From the NCBI GenBank assembly GCA_009781925.1, contig WQUU01000032.1, forward strand, positions 1-17,091: 17,091 nucleotides of DNA, in the 5' to 3' direction. Positions 11,942 through 17,091 of this stretch are shown here, piece by piece. Positions within the stretch are counted from its first letter, which is position 1; each line of letters opens with the position of its first letter. Both the position numbers and the translations under genes were made by a program. The notes beneath the pieces were generated by a model. It did no database searches. It was not told the DNA's origin and saw only the letters and a program-made list of their open reading frames with translations. Source of the stretch: Bacillota bacterium (GTDB taxonomy: Bacteria > Bacillota > Clostridia > Oscillospirales > Oscillospiraceae).

Positions 11942-13270
11942 ATGAACTCACTTCCAGATATCTGGCACACCATTGAAAACGCCCTGCGCGCCAAACTGAC
12001 GGATACCGCCATCATCACCTGGTTTTCCGAGTGCAGCCCCGTGGAGCTCAAGGAGACCCGCCTTGTGATCTATACGCCCTCCAAATTTAAGCGCGATATC
12101 ATCGAGCAGCGCTACGGGAAGATCATCACAGACGCCCTCTACGATCTCTTTTCCATCCGCTTCGACCTCACCGTTCTGGCGGAGGACGAATTGGATGAAT
12201 ACCGCCGGGAGCGGGAGTCCGAGCGTGGCATGTGTGTAGACAACAACCTCCCGGAAATCGCCGGCTTCACCTTCGATCACTTCGTTGTGGGCGGCTCCAA
12301 CAAATACGCCTTTGCCGCCGCGCAGGCTGTGGCCAGATCCCCCGGCAGCGCCTATAACCCCCTCTTTATCTACGGCAATTCCGGTCTCGGCAAAACCCAT
12401 CTGCTCCTGGCCATCGGGCAGTATATCTATGAGCGAAACCACCAGGCCCGTATCTCCTATGTCAAAGGCGACCAGTTCGCCAACGACATGATCAACTCCA
12501 TCCGGGAGAAGACAACGGAGGAGTTTCGCCTCCGCTACCGCCGCGCCGATCTCTTCCTGGTGGACGATATCCAGTTTATCGCCGGAAAGACCGGGGTGCA
12601 GGAGGAGTTCTTTCACACCTTTAACACCATCTTCGAAGCGGGGCACCAGATCGTCATCACCTCCGACCGGCCGCCGCTCGAGATCAAAACTCTTGAGGAT
12701 CGGCTCCGCTCCCGCTTTGAGGGCGGCCTCATGGCGGATGTGCAGCCCCCGGACATGGAGACCCGCATGGCCATCACCCGCAACAAGGCCTCCCATCTGG
12801 GCATGCTTCTGCCGGACGACGTGGTGGAGTTTATCTCAGAAAACATCACGGCCAATATCCGCCAAATCGAAGGCGTTGTCAACCGCCTGACCGCCTATCG
12901 CGACATCCTGAACGACACCATCTCCATCGACTCCGCCAAACGCGCCATCAAAGACGTGATCCGCATCGGCACCTATATCCCCACGCCGGACATCATCATC
13001 GAGGAGAGCGCCCGTTACTACTCCCTCACCTCCGACGATCTCCGCGGCCAGCGCCGCAGCAAGAACACGGCCATGGCCCGGCAGATCTCCATGTACCTGA
13101 TGCGCTCCTTCACAAACCTGAGTTTAAAGGACATCGGCGAGCAATATGAAGACCGCAACCACTCCACCGTCCTGAGCTCCATCAAAAAGATCGAAGAACT
13201 CCTCAAGGCGGACAAAAACACCGCCGACATCGTGCGGGACATCTCGTCTAACATCAATTCGCGCAACTGA
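11942..13270 (+). CDS. dnaA: Chromosomal replication initiator protein DnaA
   Basis: DnaA binds boxes at oriC, assembles with ATP and melts the origin. The ATG at 11942 is used, not an in-frame TTG at 11858, because it gives MNSLPDIWHTIENALRAKL, matches family length (442 residues) and has GGAGAGG 4 nt upstream; the earlier codon precedes the promoter. Domain I covers about 1–80, followed by a short acidic/Arg linker (81–105). The AAA+ domain has Walker A GNSGLGKT (145–152), Walker B FLVDDIQF (205–212) and the arginine finger in SRFEGGL (R258). Domain IV ends with the DnaA signature DRNHSTVLSSIKKI (404–417) for box recognition. It is followed directly by an oriC-like gap and dnaN. Confidence 0.99.
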   Translation: MNSLPDIWHTIENALRAKLTDTAIITWFSECSPVELKETRLVIYTPSKFKRDIIEQRYGKIITDALYDLFSIRFDLTVLAEDELDEYRRERESERGMCVDNNLPEIAGFTFDHFVVGGSNKYAFAAAQAVARSPGSAYNPLFIYGNSGLGKTHLLLAIGQYIYERNHQARISYVKGDQFANDMINSIREKTTEEFRLRYRRADLFLVDDIQFIAGKTGVQEEFFHTFNTIFEAGHQIVITSDRPPLEIKTLEDRLRSRFEGGLMADVQPPDMETRMAITRNKASHLGMLLPDDVVEFISENITANIRQIEGVVNRLTAYRDILNDTISIDSAKRAIKDVIRIGTYIPTPDIIIEESARYYSLTSDDLRGQRRSKNTAMARQISMYLMRSFTNLSLKDIGEQYEDRNHSTVLSSIKKIEELLKADKNTADIVRDISSNINSRN

Positions 13271-13455
13271 TTTCCCACATTTTCCTGTCACTATGTGGAG
13301 ACCCCTCTGTTGAAAATCCTTGCTCCCCCTTTTTCTCCACAGCTCCCCAAATTTTTCATCCCTTCCCCCACATTTTTCTCCACACAAAAAATCCAGCCCT
13401 CAGAGCCGTTTTACCCCTCTTTCCACACTTTTTTTTTCTACGTCTACTACGACTA
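13271..13455 (+). other. Putative oriC: DnaA-box variants plus DnaA-trio-like unwinding element
   Basis: The dnaA–dnaN gap carries 9-mers close to the DnaA box TTATCCACA: TTTCCCACA (13271), TTCTCCACA (13333 and 13376), CTTTCCACA (13419) and, on the other strand, TGTGGAGAC (13294). Ten bases after the last box comes CTA-CGT-CTA-CTA-CGA-CTA (13438–13455). Its complement reads 3'-GAT-type triplets, the pattern of the DnaA-trio bound by DnaA on single strands in Bacillus subtilis. AT-rich DNA continues to 13535. No box is a perfect consensus, so the calls rest on clustering, order and gene context. A second cluster upstream of dnaA, as in bipartite origins, was not found. Confidence 0.7.
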
Positions 13456-13470
13456 AAAGTCTTTCTTTCT

Positions 13471-13492
13471 ATGCTCGCTTATATAAGAGCAT
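13471..13492. repeat. AT-rich near-palindrome before dnaN
   Basis: ATGCT pairs with AGCAT, and the interior CTTATATAAG is itself a palindrome; two extra bases on the left side break the symmetry. It follows the trio-like run and could help unwinding, or contribute a -10 (TATATA) for dnaN. I see no matching -35. Confidence 0.45.
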
Positions 13493-13549
13493 ACACAAAA
13501 AATTATTTTTTCAAAGTGAAGAATCTTTAAAAATCCGGAGGTCTGCGGC

Positions 13550-14665
13550 ATGAAATTTTCCTGTGAGAAACATCTTCTTCTGGCGGCGGTCAACACCGCG
13601 TCCCGGGCGGCCGCGGCAAAGAGCCCCATCCCCGCTCTGGAAGGCATCCTCATCGAAGCCGGAGAGCATGTGAAATTGACGGGCTACGACCTAAAAGAGG
13701 GGATATACACCAGCATCCCCGCGGATGTGGCCACACCCGGCGCCGCGGTCTTGGGCGCGCGGCTTTTGGGAGAAATTGTCCGCAGCCTGCCGGACGGCGT
13801 GGTCACCATCTCTATCGAGAAGGGAACTCTGGCCAACATCAGCTGCGGCAAGTCCGAGTTCTCTATCATGGGTACGGCGGCGGCGGACTATCCGGAGATC
13901 CAGGGCGTGGAGGAGGGTTTCACGTTCAGCCTCCCGCAGAAGACGCTCCGGAGCATGATCGACCAGACCATTTTCGCCGTCAGCAGCAACGAAAGCCGCC
14001 CCGTATACACCGGCTCCCTCTTTGAGATCGAGAACGGCACGCTCTGTGTCGTCTCCGTGGACGGCTACCGTCTGGCCATGAGGCGGGAAAAACTCGAACT
14101 GGACGGCGCGGCCGTCAGTTTTATCGTCCCCGGCGCGGCCCTGTCAGACGCGGTAAAGATCTGCGCGGACGCGGACGACCCCGTGGAGATCACAGTCGGC
14201 GCCAAGCAGATCCGTTTCAGCTTTGGGGAGACGGTACTCATTTCCCGCCGGCTGGAGGGGGAATTCATCAACTATAAGAAGACCGTTCCCGCCAATTTCA
14301 CCACCTTTGCCGTGGCGGAAAAAGCGGACTTCCAGCGGGTAATTGAGCGGGTCAGCCTCATCATCGACGACAAAATTAAGAGCCCGCTGCGCTGCACATT
14401 CAGTATTGACAGCGTTGAACTGCTCTGTGTCACCTCCCTGGGCCGCGCGGAGGACAGCGTCTCCGTGGAGGGCGCCGGGCTGCCGCTGGAGATCGGCTTT
14501 AACAACCGCTATCTGTTGGACGCCGTCAAGGCCGCGCCTTCGGAGAAGCTAAAGGTCTGCCTCGGCAACAGCACCTCTCCCTGCGTCATCGTGCCCGAGG
14601 ACGATGCGGATGAGAGCTTTTTGTTCATGATTCTGCCCGTGAGACTCCCACAGATTGGAAATTAA
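13550..14665 (+). CDS. dnaN: DNA polymerase III beta sliding clamp
   Basis: DnaN forms the ring that tethers the replicative polymerase and many repair proteins to DNA. The 371 residues fit the three similar clamp domains of about 120 residues each. The N-terminus MKFSCEKHLLLAAVNTASRA, the central VSVDGYRLAMRRE and the C-terminus FLFMILPVRL are family landmarks; the last forms part of the peptide-binding pocket edge. The start has CGGAGG about 8 nt upstream (13536–13541). The gene directly follows the oriC-like gap and its stop touches the next ATG. There is no confident own promoter, so it may share dnaA transcription or use an AT-rich start site near 13480. Confidence 0.99.
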   Translation: MKFSCEKHLLLAAVNTASRAAAAKSPIPALEGILIEAGEHVKLTGYDLKEGIYTSIPADVATPGAAVLGARLLGEIVRSLPDGVVTISIEKGTLANISCGKSEFSIMGTAAADYPEIQGVEEGFTFSLPQKTLRSMIDQTIFAVSSNESRPVYTGSLFEIENGTLCVVSVDGYRLAMRREKLELDGAAVSFIVPGAALSDAVKICADADDPVEITVGAKQIRFSFGETVLISRRLEGEFINYKKTVPANFTTFAVAEKADFQRVIERVSLIIDDKIKSPLRCTFSIDSVELLCVTSLGRAEDSVSVEGAGLPLEIGFNNRYLLDAVKAAPSEKLKVCLGNSTSPCVIVPEDDADESFLFMILPVRLPQIGN

Positions 14666-14905
14666 ATGAAAACTGCGACGATCAGCACCCCCTCTATCAA
14701 ACTGGACGCCCTCTTGAAATACGCGGGTTTCTGCGGCACCGGCGGGGAGGCCAAAACTGTCATTCAGGGTGGCCGCGTCTTAGTCAACGGCGCGGTCTGT
14801 GTCCAGCGGGGAAAAAAAATCATCCCCGGCGACAGGGTCTCTCTGGGCGGAGAGGAGATCACCGTAGGGGCGGCCCCCATGGAACCGCCCGCCGGAAACC
14901 CATGA
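14666..14905 (+). CDS. yaaA: S4-domain RNA-binding protein YaaA/RlbA
   Basis: A small S4-fold protein found between dnaN and recF in most Firmicutes. In B. subtilis it is tied to ribosome assembly. The S4 core is clear: SIKLDALLKYAGFCGTGGEAK, then VIQGGRVLVNGAVC and RGKKIIPGDRVSLGG, covering about residues 10–65 of 79. The C-terminal tail (PMEPPAGNP) is short and Pro-rich. The ATG follows the dnaN stop with no gap. The upstream GGAAA is weak, so translation is probably coupled. It overlaps recF by 4 nt (ATGA). Confidence 0.93.
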   Translation: MKTATISTPSIKLDALLKYAGFCGTGGEAKTVIQGGRVLVNGAVCVQRGKKIIPGDRVSLGGEEITVGAAPMEPPAGNP

Positions 14906-16002
14906 GAGTTGACCGCATTGAGCTCAAAAACTTCCGCAACTATGAAAACGCCGCCGCCGGATTTTCCCCGGGGATCAACGTCATCGCGGGGGAGAACGCC
15001 CAGGGAAAGACCAATCTGCTGGAGGCCGTTTTTCTTCTCAGCGGAGGCAAAAGTTTCCGCACCCGCTTCGATTCCGAACTCATCGGCTTTGACCGGGAGA
15101 CGGCGGAACTCCTGGCCGATGTGGAAACACAGGGCAGAAAGCAGAGTATCAGCGTCCATTTAAAACGCGGACAAAAAAAGAGTATCACGCGAAACGGCGT
15201 CAAGACCGCTGCACCTGAGCTCTCTGAGGTGCTCTGCGCCGTTTTGTTTTGTCCGGATGATCTGGAACTCATCAAGGCCGGGGCCGCCGCGCGCCGCAGA
15301 TTGCTGGATCTGAGCATCTCTCAGCTCCGTCCCGGCTATGCCGTGGCTTTAGCGGAATATAACCGCCTCTATGCGCACAAGCTGCGGATCTTAAAGGACT
15401 GCGCCGCCAAAGGCAGCCTGCGCGAGACCCTCGGCGACTTCTCCGAGGCCATGTGCCGCGCGGGGGCAAAGCTCATCCGCTACCGCGCCTCCTTTATCGC
15501 CCGCCTGGGGCCCCACGCGCGGGAAATCGCGCGCGATTTCTCCGGCGGCGCGGAGCGGCTGGACGTGGCGTACAGGACAGTCTCCGCGGTGACCGACCCT
15601 CTGGGTTCTCCCCATGTGATATTGGAACAGCTCCGCGCCCATATGGCCGCCCACAGGGAGGCGGAGCTCTGCGCTTCGTCCTGTCTCTCCGGCCCGCACA
15701 AGGACGACCTGGAGATCAAAATCAACGGCGTGCCGGCCCGGGCTTTCGCCTCACAGGGACAGACCCGGACGGCGGCGCTGTCCCTCAAACTGGCCGAGCG
15801 GGAGATCTTTCTGGAAGAATGCGGCGAATACCCCATCCTGCTGCTGGATGACGTTCTCTCCGAGCTGGATCAGAGACGTCAGGCCTTTGTCTTAAACCGC
15901 ATCGGCGGCGGGCAGACCCTCATCACCTGCTGTGAGGACGACGGGGTCGCGGATCGCACAGGAGGCAAAATTCTGACTGTAAAGGGCGGTGCCATCGCGT
16001 AG
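14902..16002 (+). CDS. recF: DNA replication and repair protein RecF
   Basis: RecF is an SMC-like ATPase that helps load RecA at single-strand gaps, together with RecO and RecR. The 366 residues show the N-terminus RIELKNFRNYENA, Walker A GENAQGKT (30–37), the ABC-type signature SQGQTRTAALSLKLAE (284–299) and Walker B ILLLDDVLSELD (312–323), separated by the helical arm region. The start overlaps the S4 gene stop and lacks a separate strong ribosome binding site. Its stop is 1 nt before the remB ATG. All functional motifs are present. Confidence 0.98.
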   Translation: MRVDRIELKNFRNYENAAAGFSPGINVIAGENAQGKTNLLEAVFLLSGGKSFRTRFDSELIGFDRETAELLADVETQGRKQSISVHLKRGQKKSITRNGVKTAAPELSEVLCAVLFCPDDLELIKAGAAARRRLLDLSISQLRPGYAVALAEYNRLYAHKLRILKDCAAKGSLRETLGDFSEAMCRAGAKLIRYRASFIARLGPHAREIARDFSGGAERLDVAYRTVSAVTDPLGSPHVILEQLRAHMAAHREAELCASSCLSGPHKDDLEIKINGVPARAFASQGQTRTAALSLKLAEREIFLEECGEYPILLLDDVLSELDQRRQAFVLNRIGGGQTLITCCEDDGVADRTGGKILTVKGGAIA

Positions 16003-16003
16003 C

Positions 16004-16258
16004 ATGTATTTGCATTTGGGAAACGCCGCTGTGGTTCGGAAACAGGACATTTTGGGTATATTTGATTTGGACAGCAGCTCTCAGTCTCACCTGACCCGGG
16101 AGTTTTTAGCGCGGGAGGAGAAGCGAAACCGGGTGCAAAATGTCTCGGAAGAGAGCCTCCCCAAGAGTTTTGTGCTCTGTGCGGATAGAACCTATCTGAG
16201 CCCGCTGGCCACCGCCACGCTGTTAAAGCGCGTGGAAGGCGGTGACTTTGACCTTTAG
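16004..16258 (+). CDS. remB: Extracellular matrix regulator RemB (DUF370 family)
   Basis: RemB/YaaB is a small DNA-binding-type regulator; in B. subtilis it supports biofilm matrix gene expression together with RemA. The 84-residue product begins MYLHLGNAAVVRKQDILGIF and includes SFVLCADRTYLSPLATATLLKR, both close to YaaB-type sequence. I chose ATG at 16004 because homologues begin there. A GTG five codons earlier (15989) is nearer to AAAGGG and would overlap recF. The stop TAG is immediately followed by GGGGGCGC repeat-like DNA. Its place between recF and gyrB is the classic Firmicutes order. Confidence 0.9.
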   Translation: MYLHLGNAAVVRKQDILGIFDLDSSSQSHLTREFLAREEKRNRVQNVSEESLPKSFVLCADRTYLSPLATATLLKRVEGGDFDL

Positions 16259-16284
16259 GGGGCGCGGGGCGCGGCTCCGCGGGG
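16256..16284. repeat. GC-rich repeat-like segment after remB
   Basis: Starts with TAGGGG, whose TAG is the remB stop, followed by GC-only sequence with a small dyad CGCG/CGCG (16270–16281, loop GCTC). It resembles the elements ending clpE and ecfA1 but is shorter. From 16285 to 16322 the sequence is an AT-rich leader with a GAGGA ribosome binding site (16306–16310) for gyrB, at a rather long spacing of 12 nt. Confidence 0.4.
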
Positions 16285-16322
16285 AAGACAGTTTATTTAT
16301 TTTTTGAGGAAGAAACAAACCT

Positions 16323-17091
16323 ATGGCAGAGATCACCGAAAAAATCACCCAAGAATACGACGCCTCCCAGATTCAGGTGCTGGAGGGCTTAGAGGCCGTG
16401 CGCAAACGCCCCGGCATGTACATCGGCTCCACCTCCAGTTCCGGCCTGCACCATCTTGTGTATGAGATCGTGGACAACGCCATCGACGAGGCTTTGGCCG
16501 GCTGCTGCACCGAGATAGACGTCATCATCCGCGCGGGCAACGTCATTGAGGTGCGGGATAACGGCCGCGGCATCCCCGTGGACATTCAGGAACAGACGGG
16601 CCGACCCGCGCTGGAGGTCGTCTACACCGTCCTGCACGCGGGCGGAAAGTTTGGCGGCGGGGGCTACAAAGTCGCCGGCGGGCTCCACGGCGTCGGCGCC
16701 TCCGTGGTCAACGCCCTCTCCGAGTGGCTGGAGGTGGACGTCCACAAGGGCGGCAAAATTTATCACATGCGCTTCTCCCGGGGCGATATCGTCCGGGAGA
16801 TGGAGATCATCGGCGACACGGACGAGACCGGCACGGTCGTCCGCTTCTTGGCCGACAGCCAGATGTTTGAGGAGGTCGCCTATGACTACGACATCCTCCA
16901 CGCCCACATGCGGGAGCAGGCCTTTTTAAACGCGGGCCTGCGCATCACCACAAAGGATGAGCGCCCCGGTTCGGAGCAGGAGGACTCCATGCACTACGAG
17001 GGCGGGATCCGGGAGTTTGTGGAGTTTGTGAACCACAACCGCACCTCCCTCCACGACGAGGTCATCTATGTCTCCGGCGAGCGCGAGGACT
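16323..17091 (+). CDS. gyrB: DNA gyrase subunit B (N-terminal part; continues beyond the window)
   Basis: GyrB is the ATPase half of DNA gyrase, which introduces negative supercoils ahead of replication and transcription. The visible 256 codons cover the GHKL ATPase domain and the start of the transducer. RKRPGMYIGST (27–37) is the family entry motif. E48 and N52 in HHLVYEIVDNAIDEALAG are the catalytic base and Mg-binding residue. DNGRG (79–83) binds the adenine side, and GGLHGVG (119–125) is the ATP lid glycine motif. These favour GyrB over ParE together with the position right after remB. No stop or frameshift is seen up to the edge. The C-terminal TOPRIM region is outside. Confidence 0.98.
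   Translation, partial: MAEITEKITQEYDASQIQVLEGLEAVRKRPGMYIGSTSSSGLHHLVYEIVDNAIDEALAGCCTEIDVIIRAGNVIEVRDNGRGIPVDIQEQTGRPALEVVYTVLHAGGKFGGGGYKVAGGLHGVGASVVNALSEWLEVDVHKGGKIYHMRFSRGDIVREMEIIGDTDETGTVVRFLADSQMFEEVAYDYDILHAHMREQAFLNAGLRITTKDERPGSEQEDSMHYEGGIREFVEFVNHNRTSLHDEVIYVSGERED

Noticed and set aside
11948..12796. A 282-codon minus-strand open frame opposite dnaA
   Set aside because: It is the antisense of conserved dnaA codons, with no ribosome binding site and no family resemblance.
13271..13549. A coding frame between dnaA and dnaN (77 codons from 13320)
   Set aside because: Low-complexity Ser/Phe/Lys composition from pyrimidine-rich DNA, no ribosome binding site; the stretch is better explained as origin DNA.

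Overview
The window is a piece of a Firmicutes (Clostridia) chromosome spanning the replication origin. The order dnaA–dnaN–S4 protein (yaaA/rlbA)–recF–remB–gyrB, the shared EcfA1-EcfA2-EcfT module and a zinc-finger Clp ATPase all point there. The GC-rich core genes and many short dyad repeats between genes suggest an Oscillospirales-like lineage, but that placement is an inference and no 16S or ribosomal gene is present to confirm it.

Layout. (1) 1–1151, minus: a nearly complete BMP/PnrA-family substrate-binding lipoprotein with its own promoter. (2) About 1254–2161: a patch more AT-rich than its surroundings, with a possible minus-strand microORF, an XRE-type regulator on the plus strand, a strong hairpin overlapping a promoter, a 27-residue microprotein with a good ribosome binding site, and a stretch that can fold in two exclusive ways. 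It looks like a small horizontally acquired remnant. (3) 2201–7239, minus: an operon DUF5711-like protein → CvpA-family protein → pgsA → ClpE-type ATPase, ended by a bidirectional terminator. (4) 7349–11703, minus: an operon RlmI-like methyltransferase → ecfA1 → ecfA2 → ecfT → truA. (5) 11704–11941: divergent promoters, with a perfect palindrome just upstream of the dnaA -35. (6) 11942–17091, plus: dnaA, an oriC-like gap with DnaA-box variants and a DnaA-trio-like run, then dnaN, the S4 protein, recF, remB and the first 256 codons of gyrB.

Core genes on both sides of the dnaA region point away from it, as expected when replication starts here and genes are co-oriented with the forks. The dnaN–S4–recF–remB genes are packed with 0–1 nt gaps or a 4-nt overlap, so they are probably co-transcribed and translationally coupled. 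ecfA2–ecfT–truA and pgsA–clpE are coupled in the same way.

The most useful unusual points are: the candidate DnaA-trio and box cluster; a palindrome abutting the dnaA promoter; the XRE gene followed by a hairpin-embedded promoter and a microprotein; palindromic repeats that sit at gene ends and supply TAG stop codons or, in ecfA2, a repeat-encoded protein tail; and the absence of the usual rpmH–rnpA block upstream of dnaA, where the ecf–truA block is found instead. I saw no CRISPR array, rRNA, tRNA, transposase, recombinase or recognised defence genes. Apart from the small 1.3–2.2 kb patch this is mainly a housekeeping region.
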